Assembly (NCBI GenBank): GCA_003157715.1 | Contig: PMKK01000179.1 | Span: 1 to 15,766 of the forward strand | Reading direction: 5' to 3' | DNA from: Actinomycetota bacterium | GTDB taxonomy: Bacteria; Actinomycetota; Thermoleophilia; UBA2241 | DNA: 15,766 nucleotides | Shown here: positions 6,482 through 13,899 of the stretch, one piece after another | How the letters are laid out: each line of letters starts with the position of its first letter | Numbering within the stretch: the stretch's first letter is position 1 | Position numbers and translations under genes: made by a program | Notes under the pieces: generated by a model | What the model was told of the DNA's origin: nothing | The model's input: only the letters and a program-made list of their open reading frames with translations | Databases searched by the model: none

Positions 6482-6542
6482 CCCGGCCGACCCGCGCAAC
6501 GCTGACCCGCCCGACGCACGCGATGCTGACCCGACTGGCCCG
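6471..6542. repeat. Three 24-bp tandem repeats at the 3' end of the small gene
   Basis: Units start at 6471, 6495 and 6519. The first two share CGCAACGCTGACCCG and the third has CGCGATGCTGACCCG. The stop codon of the upstream gene is the TGA inside the first unit. The array occupies most of the space before the next gene's promoter region. No hairpin with T-run is present. Confidence 0.8.
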
Positions 6543-6591
6543 CGGCGCGGTCTGCGAGCCGACTCGGCGACCGACGGGCGTCCAGAAGATG

Positions 6592-6597
6592 TATCCT
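6592..6597 (+). promoter_or_regulatory. Candidate -10 box TATCCT for the GT2 gene, possibly a leaderless transcript
   Basis: TATCCT ends 10 bases before the ATG at 6608, which would put the transcription start within a few bases of the start codon. No Shine-Dalgarno sequence lies before that ATG. Both facts fit leaderless translation, common in actinobacteria. The -35 region is not recognisable. Confidence 0.4.
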
Positions 6598-6607
6598 GTG
6601 TAGCGCC

Positions 6608-7675
6608 ATGACCTCGCTGCTCTCGATCGTCGTGCCCGTCTTCAACGAGGCCGGCAGCGTCGAACCGCTCTACCAGGAGATCGTCGAAGCGCTCACGCCG
6701 CTCGGCGCGTTCGAGGTCGTCTTCGTCGACGACGGCTCGACCGACGGTTCCGGCGCCGCGATCGAACGGCTGGTGGCCGCGCACAACCGCGTGCGTCTCG
6801 TCAAGCTGCGGCGCAACTTCGGCAAGGCGGCGGCGCTCACTCACGGCTTCGCCGAGGCGCGTGGCGACATGATCGTGACCATGGACGGCGATCGTCAGGA
6901 CGATCCGGCCGAGATCCCCAAATTGCTCGCCAAGCTCGACCAGGGCTACGACCTCGTGTCAGGCTGGAAACAGAGCCGTCAGGACCCGGTGAGCAAGACG
7001 CTGCCCTCGAAGTTCTTCAACTGGACGGTGCGCAAGTCGACCGGCGTCGCGCTGCACGATTTCAACTGCGGCCTCAAGGCCTACCGCCGCGAGGTGACCC
7101 GGGACGTCACCGTCTACGGCGAGCTGCATCGCTACATCCCGGTCCTGGCGAGCGATCTCGGCTTTCGCGTGGCCGAAGAGAAGGTCTCGCACCGCCGCCG
7201 CACCAGCGGCCAGTCCAAGTACGGCTGGCGGCGGTACGCGCGAGGCTATCTCGACCTGCTCACCGTGTTGTTTCTGGGCCGCTACCGGCAGCGGCCGCAG
7301 CATCTGTTCGGCGGCATCGGCACGATGATGGTCCTGGCCGGCGTGCTGGTCGATCTCTACCTGACGATCGACAAGCTCTTCGGACACCCGATCGGTCAGC
7401 GGCCGCTGCTGGTGTTCGGCACGCTGCTCATCATCGTCGGTATCCAGCTCCTTTCGCTGGGCCTGGTGGGCGAGCTCATCACCCAGGCGCGGGCTCGCGA
7501 CAAGCCCGACGACTACGAAGTCGAGCGCGTGGTCGAAGCCGCCGCCTCAGCCGCCGGCCATGCTGCCGACTCGACCCGGCTCGTCGCGCCGCCCGCATCC
7601 CCCGGCCCGGATGTGATCGAACGGACGACGCCCGCGCCGGCGCGAGCGCCGGCGCCTACGCGGCCGCCGCTATGA
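6608..7675 (+). CDS. Family 2 glycosyltransferase, polyprenol-phosphate sugar transferase type (DPM1/GtrB-like)
   Basis: The 355-aa protein has the GT-A fold of GT2 enzymes. It opens with LSIVVPVFNEAGSVEPLYQEI, then FVDDGSTDGS (DDGSTD at 41-46), RRNFGKAAALTHGF, and the metal-binding DGDRQD at 93-98. TSGQSKYGWRR near residue 200 is the acceptor-side motif seen in GtrB-type proteins. Two C-terminal membrane helices follow (about 235-258 and 268-295), then a Pro/Ala-rich tail. Such enzymes move a sugar from a nucleotide donor to undecaprenyl or similar phosphate on the cytoplasmic face. The lipid-linked sugar is then flipped and used by GT-C enzymes, which fits the downstream genes. The sugar cannot be read from sequence. 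The next gene starts 38 bp later. Confidence 0.92.
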   Translation: MTSLLSIVVPVFNEAGSVEPLYQEIVEALTPLGAFEVVFVDDGSTDGSGAAIERLVAAHNRVRLVKLRRNFGKAAALTHGFAEARGDMIVTMDGDRQDDPAEIPKLLAKLDQGYDLVSGWKQSRQDPVSKTLPSKFFNWTVRKSTGVALHDFNCGLKAYRREVTRDVTVYGELHRYIPVLASDLGFRVAEEKVSHRRRTSGQSKYGWRRYARGYLDLLTVLFLGRYRQRPQHLFGGIGTMMVLAGVLVDLYLTIDKLFGHPIGQRPLLVFGTLLIIVGIQLLSLGLVGELITQARARDKPDDYEVERVVEAAASAAGHAADSTRLVAPPASPGPDVIERTTPAPARAPAPTRPPL

Positions 7676-7713
7676 GGGTCGCGGCAAGCCGTGCACCCGC
7701 GATCTTCTAGCGC

Positions 7714-8838
7714 ATGAGCCTGCGGATCGCCTACTTCGGCACCTACGACCCGGGCTACGCGCGCAACCGCGTGCTGATCGACGGCCTGCGTGCCGCGGGC
7801 GCCGAGGTGGTGGAGTACGCCGCTCCGCTCGACTCGAGCCTGAGCGCGGCGCAGATGGCCACGAAAGCCGGGGCGGGCAAGCTCGCCGGCGACCTGGCGC
7901 GCGCTCACCTCTCGCTGCTGGCCCGCCACCAGCGAGGCGTCTCGTTCGACGTCGTCATCGTCGGTTATCCGGGTCATCTGCTGGTGCCGCTGGCCTGGAC
8001 GGTGGCGCGCTACCAGCACGCGATGCTGGTGTTCGACCCGCTGGTCTCGCTGTTCGACACGTTCGCCGGCGACCGCGAGCTGGTGTCCGGCGACAGCGCC
8101 GCCGGACATCTGACGAATGTGGTCGATCGTGTGGCCTTCGGTCTGCCCGACCTGGTGCTGGCCGACACCCAGGCGCATGCCTCTTATTACGCCACCGCTC
8201 TCGACGTGCCGCCCGCCAAGCTGGCCGTGGTGCCGGTCGGCGCCCTGCCGCTGCCCGGTGCTCGTGGCGCCGCCCGCGAGCTTGCCCCCGAGACGCCGCT
8301 GCGTGTGGTGCAGTACGGGCGCTGGAGCCCGCTGCACGGCCTGCCGATCGTGCTCGAGGCCGCCGACGAGCTGCGCGACGAGCCGTTTCGGTTCGAGCTT
8401 ATCGGCGACGGTCAACTTGCCTCCTGGCTCGCCGATGAGGTCTGGCGTCTGCGCCTCGAGGCGGTCGATCTCGTCGAGTCGCTGCCGCCCTGGCGCCTGC
8501 GCGCGCGCATCGTCGAAGCCGACGTCTGTCTCGGTGTCTTCGGGACCTCGGGCAAGGCGGCGAGAGTGCTGCCCAACAAGGTGTACGACGCGCTCGCCGC
8601 CGGCCGGCCGCTGGTCACCGAGGACTCGCCGGCCGCCCGTGAGCTGCTCACGCACGGCCGCGACGCGCTGCTCGTGCCGGCCGGCGACGGCCGGGCGCTG
8701 GCCGCCGCCCTGCGACGCCTGCGCGACGACGGCGAGCGTGCCAGACTGGGTGCCGCCGCTCTGGGTCTCTACCGGGCGCGTTGCACGCCCGAGGCGGTCG
8801 CCGCGACGCTGCTGGCGGCACTCGAGGATCGCGTGTGA
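7714..8838 (+). CDS. Glycosyltransferase, GT4-like (GT-B fold)
   Basis: The 374-aa protein has no membrane helices and shows two Rossmann-like halves. The N-terminal half begins LRIAYFGTYDPGYARNRVLIDGLRAAGAEV. The C-terminal half begins near residue 200 with PLRVVQYGRWSPLHGLPIVLEAA and continues with FRFELIGDGQ. The donor-site region GVFGTSGKAARVLPNKVYDALAAGRPLVTEDSPAARELL resembles the E-x7-E-type segment of GT4 enzymes, although its exact catalytic residues are not certain. The protein probably acts in the cytoplasm on a lipid-linked acceptor made by the GT2 enzyme. ATG 7714 is the natural start; no strong Shine-Dalgarno is seen. The stop region overlaps the next start, so expression is coupled to the UPF0104 gene. 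Confidence 0.85.
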   Translation: MSLRIAYFGTYDPGYARNRVLIDGLRAAGAEVVEYAAPLDSSLSAAQMATKAGAGKLAGDLARAHLSLLARHQRGVSFDVVIVGYPGHLLVPLAWTVARYQHAMLVFDPLVSLFDTFAGDRELVSGDSAAGHLTNVVDRVAFGLPDLVLADTQAHASYYATALDVPPAKLAVVPVGALPLPGARGAARELAPETPLRVVQYGRWSPLHGLPIVLEAADELRDEPFRFELIGDGQLASWLADEVWRLRLEAVDLVESLPPWRLRARIVEADVCLGVFGTSGKAARVLPNKVYDALAAGRPLVTEDSPAARELLTHGRDALLVPAGDGRALAAALRRLRDDGERARLGAAALGLYRARCTPEAVAATLLAALEDRV

Positions 8839-9896
8839 ACGAGGAGCAGCCGCTGCCCGCGCCTCCTCCTTCGTCCGCCGGCGAGACGCCTTCGTCCGCC
8901 GGCCGGCGGCGCTCCATCGTATGGCGTGTCGCGCAGGCGGTGTTCATCGTCGCCATCGTACTGTTCCTGGCTCGCTACCTGCGCCACGCCTGGCCCGCGG
9001 TCGACGCATATCACTGGCGGCTGCGGCCCGGCTTGCTCGTCGTCTCGGCGGTCCTCGTGCTGGTCTACTACGTGCTGAGCGCGCTGGTCTGGTGGCTGAT
9101 ACTGCGCGGCTCCGGGCTGCGCCCGCAGCCGACCTTGACCGTGGCCACGTGGGCCAAATCGATCCTCGCTCGCTACCTGCCGGGCAACGTCTTCATGTTC
9201 GTGAGCCGCGGCGTGATGAGCTACCGCCAGGGCCTCGACGTCGACCGGGTAAGCGCCGGGATGGTCTACGAACAGGTCCTGAACGTCGCCGGCGCACTCG
9301 TCGTGACCGCCGCGCTGTTTCCGTTCTGGCGCTACGAGCGCCGCGTGACGGCCTGGTCGCTGCTGGCCATTCCTGTGATCGTGATCGTCCTGCACCCGCG
9401 GGTCTTCGCGCCGCTTGCCGCGCTGCTTCTGCGGCTGTTACACCGGCCGCCGCTTACGCGGGTCCTGTCCCTGCGCGTCGTACTGGGCCTGCTGGCGGCG
9501 TTTGCCGGCCTCTGGCTCGTGGCCGGGCTCGCTCTGTGGATGTTCGCGGCGGCGGTCACGAATGTGACCGCCGCCGCCTTTCCCCAGATCACGGCGGGTT
9601 TCGCGGTCGCCTTCGTGGTCGGCATGGTCGTCTTCTTCGTGCCCAGCGGCATCGGCGTGCGCGAAGGCGTGCTGGCCGCCGCCACTGCCGGCGTGTTCGC
9701 CGGCGGCGGCATCGCGCTGGCGTGGGCGCTCCTGGCCAGACTGTGGCAGACTGCACTGGAGATAGGGTTTGTGGCGGCCGCCACGCTTGCCGACCGTCTG
9801 CGCCGGCGGGCGGCTCGGACCCACGAGACCGAGACCGCAACAGCCGGGCGCGCGCGGCAGGCCGCCGCGCCGCGCCGGGACGGAGACGACACATGA
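8835..9896 (+). CDS. UPF0104 / LPG-synthase-type integral membrane protein
   Basis: The 353-aa protein has a Pro/Ser-rich N-terminus, then about eight membrane helices starting near residue 30. The segment ARYLPGNVFMFVSRGVMSYRQGL followed by VSAGMVYEQVLNVAGAL, and the C-terminal WALLARLWQTALEIGFVAAA, match the lysylphosphatidylglycerol synthase transmembrane family (UPF0104). MprF uses this region for lipid flipping. Stand-alone members often sit in glycan clusters, and a lipid translocation role is possible here but unproven. GTG 8835 overlaps the previous stop by 4 bp (GTGA) and GAGG lies upstream, so it is preferred over an in-frame start at 8781 inside the previous gene. A Ser/Pro segment encoded by a CCTTCGTCCGCCGGC repeat lies near the N-terminus. 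Confidence 0.82.
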   Translation: MNEEQPLPAPPPSSAGETPSSAGRRRSIVWRVAQAVFIVAIVLFLARYLRHAWPAVDAYHWRLRPGLLVVSAVLVLVYYVLSALVWWLILRGSGLRPQPTLTVATWAKSILARYLPGNVFMFVSRGVMSYRQGLDVDRVSAGMVYEQVLNVAGALVVTAALFPFWRYERRVTAWSLLAIPVIVIVLHPRVFAPLAALLLRLLHRPPLTRVLSLRVVLGLLAAFAGLWLVAGLALWMFAAAVTNVTAAAFPQITAGFAVAFVVGMVVFFVPSGIGVREGVLAAATAGVFAGGGIALAWALLARLWQTALEIGFVAAATLADRLRRRAARTHETETATAGRARQAAAPRRDGDDT

Positions 9897-9919
9897 CCTC
9901 ACTGCCGGCCGGGCGATGA
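9893..9919 (+). other. Eight-codon mini-ORF bridging two genes
   Basis: ATG at 9893 overlaps the UPF0104 stop as ATGA. The frame reads MTSLPAGR and ends with a TGA at 9917-9919 that overlaps the next gene's ATG (9916) as ATGA. A terminating ribosome could re-initiate twice across the 19-bp gap. It may be a coupling device or chance; no protein function is claimed. Confidence 0.3.
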
Positions 9920-11601
9920 GCGCGCGGCACACCAAGGCCGCCAAACGGCGCGCCAGAAACGCTTCGCGCCAGGCTGCTCGTCAGGCTGCGCGTCAGGCCA
10001 CCACAACGCGCTCCGGCTCGTCAGGCGCGCCAGCTGCCCCAGACCCCGATATGGCGCGGCGTTTCTTCGTCTATGTGGTGATCGCCATGGTGGCGGCCGC
10101 GACGATCCTCAGCATCCTCGCCGTGCAGCGTTACCGCAACTACTACGGTGGCCGCTTCGATCTGGGCAATATGGTCCAGGCGGTCTACAACACCGCCCAT
10201 GGTCACTTTCTGCAGGTCACCACCGCCACGGGCAAGCAGACCTCGCGGCTCGGATCGCACGTCGATCCGATCCTGGCCGTCTTCGCTTTGCCCTGGCTCG
10301 TCTGGCCGAGCCCCGCGATGCTGCTCGTGGCGCAGGCCGCGATCGTGTCCCTCGCCGCCTGGCCCGCCTACCGGCTCGGCCTGCGGGTCCTGCGAGATCC
10401 TCGAGCGGCCTTCCTGCTGTCGTGCGCGCTGCTGCTCTATCCGCCGCTCGAGTTCGCCGTCCTGAACGAGTTCCACCCCGTGACCCTGGCCATCCCCCTG
10501 CTGCTGTTCGCCTTCGTTCTCGCCGACGAGGGGCACTGGTGGCGAGCGGTACCGTTCCTTGTACTGGCGGCCCTGTGCAAAGAGGAGATACCGGCCGTGA
10601 TCGCCGTCATGGGGGCGTACTTCGCGCTGCGCAAGCGCAGCTTCCGGCCGCTCATCCTGACCGCTTGCGCCGCCGCTTACTTCTTGATCGCCGTCAAAGT
10701 GGTGCTGCCCCACTACAGCGCCGGCGGCAGTCCCTTTCTGGACCGCTATGCCGACCTCGGCTCGAGCGCGACCAGCATCGGCGTGAACGTCATCCTCAAA
10801 CCCGGCGTCACGTTCGGGCACCTCTTTGCCTGGTCGAACCTGCGCTATTGGTTCCATCTGTTGTGGCCCTTCGGCTTTACCTCGCTGCTGAGCCCCTTGA
10901 CCGCCCTGATCGCCGCCCCCGAGTACGTCCTGAACGCGCTTGCCAGCAACGGTTTTCAGCGCTCCTATGAGTTCCACTACACGGCCGGCGAGGTGCCGTT
11001 CCTGTTTGCCGCCGCCGTGCTCGGCGTCGCCCGCCTGCGCGACTTCCTGGCCCGCGGGGGACGGCGCACGCGGCTGCCGGCGGCCCGCCGGACGCCGGTC
11101 TCGGTCGCTTCGCTTGCGATCGCCGTCCTGGGGGCGGTCGTGCTGGCCAACTTCCTCCTTGGGCCGTTGCCCTTCTCGCTGCCCGGGGCCCACTTCACCG
11201 GGCGTGACTACGCCGTGAGCGGGCATGCCAGGGTGCTCGACCTGGCCCTCAAGACGATCCCGACCGCCGGCAACGTGACGGTGAGCACCGAAAACGACGC
11301 CGGCTCGCATCTCTCGGCGCGGCGCGTCGTCTACACGTTCCCCGACATTCACAACGCGCAGTGGGTGGTGGTCGACCAGAAGAACCCCTTCTGGTTCGAT
11401 CACCCCGACGCCGTGCGTCACTCCCAGGCCGTGGGGTCGCTGGTGCTCAACCAGACCTACCAGTCGGTCTACGCGCGCGACGGCGTGTACGTGTTCAAAC
11501 GGGTCGCCACTACCCCGAAGTCGTCCGGCAAGGGGACGGTGCCGATCGTCTCGCCGAGCGCTACGGCGAGTCCCGTGGCGTCTCCGACGTCCGGCCCTTA
11601 G
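9916..11601 (+). CDS. DUF2079 family multi-spanning membrane protein (probable GT-C type)
   Basis: The 561-aa protein starts with a very basic Arg/Lys/Ala/Gln N-terminus (1-49; ARQ repeats), then a first membrane helix (about 51-70). The DUF2079 signatures follow: RFDLGNMVQAVYNTAHGHF at 80-98 and SRLGSHVDPILAVFALPWLVW at 110-130. FHPVTLAIPLLLFAF and ALCKEEIPAVIAVMGAYFALRK lie further on. About ten membrane helices precede a soluble C-terminal portion on the outer face, ending in a Ser/Pro/Thr tail. DUF2079 proteins are thought to be related to polyprenol-phosphate-dependent GT-C glycosyltransferases; the acidic residue in FDLG and the His in GSHVDP are candidate functional residues. ATG 9916 gives the compact start; upstream in-frame sequence overlaps the previous gene. 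Confidence 0.88.
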   Translation: MSARHTKAAKRRARNASRQAARQAARQATTTRSGSSGAPAAPDPDMARRFFVYVVIAMVAAATILSILAVQRYRNYYGGRFDLGNMVQAVYNTAHGHFLQVTTATGKQTSRLGSHVDPILAVFALPWLVWPSPAMLLVAQAAIVSLAAWPAYRLGLRVLRDPRAAFLLSCALLLYPPLEFAVLNEFHPVTLAIPLLLFAFVLADEGHWWRAVPFLVLAALCKEEIPAVIAVMGAYFALRKRSFRPLILTACAAAYFLIAVKVVLPHYSAGGSPFLDRYADLGSSATSIGVNVILKPGVTFGHLFAWSNLRYWFHLLWPFGFTSLLSPLTALIAAPEYVLNALASNGFQRSYEFHYTAGEVPFLFAAAVLGVARLRDFLARGGRRTRLPAARRTPVSVASLAIAVLGAVVLANFLLGPLPFSLPGAHFTGRDYAVSGHARVLDLALKTIPTAGNVTVSTENDAGSHLSARRVVYTFPDIHNAQWVVVDQKNPFWFDHPDAVRHSQAVGSLVLNQTYQSVYARDGVYVFKRVATTPKSSGKGTVPIVSPSATASPVASPTSGP

Positions 11602-11621
11602 CCTTTCGTCGGCGGCGACGC

Positions 11622-13313
11622 ATGGCCGACGGGAACGAAGCGAGAGCGGGCCGGCACACGGCCGGCCGGCCGAGCCGTCCCATGCTGGCGCTCGCCGTGG
11701 CACCCGTCGTCGCGGTGGCCGTCGCGCTGGCCGTCATGCACGTCGTGGGGCTGACCGGGGTCGACACGGCCGCGCACGTCTACAAGACGGCGCTCGTGGC
11801 CCACGGCCGGTCGCTCACCTGGGACGACCTCTGGTACGGCGGCTCGTACGGCGTGGCCGGGTACGGCGTCGTGTACTACGAGCTGGCGCGCTTCTTCGGT
11901 GAGACGCCGATCATAGTGGCGGCCGCGGGTCTGCTGCCGCTGCTGTTCCACCTCTACGTGCGCCGTGCCTGGCGCGTGTCGAGCCTGCTGCCGGCGGTCG
12001 CCCTGGCGGTGGTCGCCGTGCTCTACCTGGCCAACGGCCAGGACCCGTTCCTGCTTGCCATGGCGCTCACCATGGCCGGCCTCGCGCTGCTGGCCGCCGA
12101 CCACCCTCTGTGGGCGGCGCTGCCGGTGGGCGTGGCGGCCTTCACTAACCCGGTGGCCGTCGTGGCCGGGGCGGTCTTCGTGGCGGCCGAGGTCGTAGCT
12201 CGGCCCGCGGTCCGGCGCCGGGCCGCGCTGTTTGCCGCCGCGCTCTGTCCGTTCGGGCTGGTCTGGTTTGGGGCGCTGCTTGCCTTCCGCGGCCGCGCCT
12301 CGTACCTGGCCCAGCCGGCCGAGCTGCTCAAGTGGACCGTGGTGGCCGCCGCCGGCGTTCTGCTGGCCCGGCTGTCGGACGACCCGGACCGCCGCGCCAA
12401 GCAGATCCTTTTCGCGGTGGCCGGAGCGGTGTGTCTGGCGGCCATCGTCGTGTCGACCCAGCTCGGCAACAACGCGGCCCGCTTTCTTGCGCTCTTCGGT
12501 CTCCCGGCGCTGCTCATGGTCCGCGGCGTGCGGCTGCCGCGGGCGGCGACGGCGGCCTTGCTGGCCGCCGTCGCCGCCGTCCAGCTCGCCGCGCCGGTGG
12601 GCGAGCTGCTGCGAGTCGGCGATGCCGCCCAGACGCGCCGCGCGTTCTTTGCCCCGGCGCTCGCCTTCGCGGCCCGCGACTACGATCCCGACTTTCGCTA
12701 CCACGTGGTCGCCCTGCGCCTGCACTGGGAGGCCTGCTACTTCCCGCAGGCAGGGCTGCCGATCACGCGCGGCTGGTTTCGCCAGTACGACTGGCAGCAC
12801 AACGCGTTTCTCTACCACCGGCCGGGACCGGCGGCCTACGTCGCCTGGCTGCGCGGCCTCGGCGTGAGCGATGTCTTCGTGCCCCACGCGGCGCTCGACA
12901 TGAGCAGCACGACGGAGTCCTCGCTGATCGCGCGCTCGGGGGCGTTCGTGCAGGTCTTCGCCGACGCCGACTGGACCGTCTACCGGCTGCGTCGTCCGGC
13001 GCCGCTCGTCGTCGCCTACGGCTCGGCGGATCCGACGCCGCCGGCCACGACGGTCCCGGCGCCGGGCGCCGCCGTCGCCGCGGTGACACACGACACCGTC
13101 ACGGTGACCGTGCGGCGGGCGGGCAGCTACGTGGTCAAGTTCACCTGGACGCCCTACTGGCGACTCGACACCCCCACGGGGCCGGGCGGCGTTCCGGCGG
13201 GCAGCGTGGCGCCGGCGCCGGGCGACTGGACGCTGCTGCGTGCCGGGCGCGCCGGCACCTACACGCTGCGGGCGCGGGTGACGCTGCGGGCGGCGCTCAG
13301 GCGGATCTTCTGA
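11622..13313 (+). CDS. Multi-spanning membrane protein, GT-C-like (possibly PTPS-related membrane family)
   Basis: The 563-aa protein has a short basic N-terminus, a first helix at 21-43, and then the loop GVDTAAHVYKTALVAHGRSLTWDDLWYGGSYGVAGYG. A D-x3-H pair (Asp48, His52) followed by Trp and Gly-Gly-rich sequence is typical of the first extracytoplasmic loop of GT-C-type proteins, including the 6-pyruvoyl-tetrahydropterin-synthase-related membrane family. About nine to ten further helices run to roughly residue 340. A large external domain with beta character (about 345-563) follows, containing HWEACYFPQAGLPITRGWFRQYDWQHN. The family is less certain than the general class. It begins 20 bp after the DUF2079 stop, consistent with one transcript. 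It probably adds a sugar from a lipid carrier on the outer face. Confidence 0.72.
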   Translation: MADGNEARAGRHTAGRPSRPMLALAVAPVVAVAVALAVMHVVGLTGVDTAAHVYKTALVAHGRSLTWDDLWYGGSYGVAGYGVVYYELARFFGETPIIVAAAGLLPLLFHLYVRRAWRVSSLLPAVALAVVAVLYLANGQDPFLLAMALTMAGLALLAADHPLWAALPVGVAAFTNPVAVVAGAVFVAAEVVARPAVRRRAALFAAALCPFGLVWFGALLAFRGRASYLAQPAELLKWTVVAAAGVLLARLSDDPDRRAKQILFAVAGAVCLAAIVVSTQLGNNAARFLALFGLPALLMVRGVRLPRAATAALLAAVAAVQLAAPVGELLRVGDAAQTRRAFFAPALAFAARDYDPDFRYHVVALRLHWEACYFPQAGLPITRGWFRQYDWQHNAFLYHRPGPAAYVAWLRGLGVSDVFVPHAALDMSSTTESSLIARSGAFVQVFADADWTVYRLRRPAPLVVAYGSADPTPPATTVPAPGAAVAAVTHDTVTVTVRRAGSYVVKFTWTPYWRLDTPTGPGGVPAGSVAPAPGDWTLLRAGRAGTYTLRARVTLRAALRRIF

Positions 13314-13328
13314 AACCCCACGCGGCGG

Positions 13329-13400
13329 AGAGCGCGGCGGTTCGTGTGGGCGGCGCGGCCGTTCGCGCAGGCGGCGCGACGGTTCGCGCGCGCGGCGCGG
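13329..13400. repeat. 21-bp tandem repeats (about 3.5 copies) before the cupin gene
   Basis: Full copies at 13350-13370 and 13371-13391 share GCGGCGCG, a variable pair, then GTTCGCGC. A diverged copy precedes them (13329-13349) and a partial one follows. They fill most of the 103-bp gap between the GT-C-like gene and the cupin gene. No promoter or terminator is recognisable within them. Confidence 0.7.
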
Positions 13401-13416
13401 CGGGCACAAGGTGTCT

Positions 13417-13899
13417 ATGCGGCGCCTGAACATACGCTCGCCTCGGTTCGACTACGAGGCCGACGACCCGGCCGGTTTTCGCGCGGGCATGATGCGGCTG
13501 GGCCCGCTACTTTCGGCTTCGCAGCTGGGCCTGAGTGTGTACGAGCTGCCGCCGGGGCAGGCCATCTGTCCGTATCACTACGAATACGCCGAAGAGGAGT
13601 GGCTCGTCGTGCTGGAGGGGCGCCCGACACTGCGCCACGCCGAGGGCAGCGACGTGCTCGAGCCGTGGGACGTGGTGTGTTTTCCGCGGGGTCCCGAGGG
13701 TGCTCACGGCGTGCGCAACGAGACGGACGAGACGGTCCGCGTCCTGATGTTCTCCACGGTGATGCTGCCGGCCGCGACGGTCTACCCCGACAGCGACAAG
13801 ATCGCGGTGTGGACCGGCAACGGCGCCGACGATGTCATCGTGCGGCGGGCCGACGGGGTGGACTACTGGGAGGGCGAGACCGTCAGGCCACCCAGCTGA
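13417..13899 (+). CDS. Cupin domain protein
   Basis: The 160-aa product (162 aa if GTG 13411 is used) is a single-domain cupin. Motif 1 reads GQAICPYHYEYAEEEWLVVLEG: His54 is present, but the second His of the usual HxH is Glu56, followed by Glu61 and Gly68. Motif 2 reads PWDVVCFPRGPEGAHGVRN, with His97 and Asn101. Three of the usual four metal ligands, with an acidic replacement, suggest metal binding is still possible. Cupins of this shape occur as sugar-isomerase-like, dioxygenase-like or sensor proteins, so the reaction is not predictable. ATG 13417 is preferred because AAGG precedes it by 5 bp. The 3' end overlaps the convergent PIG-V-like gene by 17 bp. Confidence 0.88.
   Translation: MRRLNIRSPRFDYEADDPAGFRAGMMRLGPLLSASQLGLSVYELPPGQAICPYHYEYAEEEWLVVLEGRPTLRHAEGSDVLEPWDVVCFPRGPEGAHGVRNETDETVRVLMFSTVMLPAATVYPDSDKIAVWTGNGADDVIVRRADGVDYWEGETVRPPS

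Noticed and set aside
6471..6542. CRISPR-like array
   Set aside because: The 24-bp units are directly adjacent with no spacers and only three copies; it is a simple tandem duplication.
6056..6844. Minus-strand open frame across the small gene and the start of the GT2 gene
   Set aside because: It covers the conserved start of a clear GT2 gene in antisense and shows no family features; codon bias supports the plus strand.
10021..11703. 560-codon minus-strand open frame opposite the DUF2079 gene
   Set aside because: Arg/Gly/Asp/Glu/Gln-rich antisense shadow; the plus strand carries DUF2079 signatures and membrane helices.
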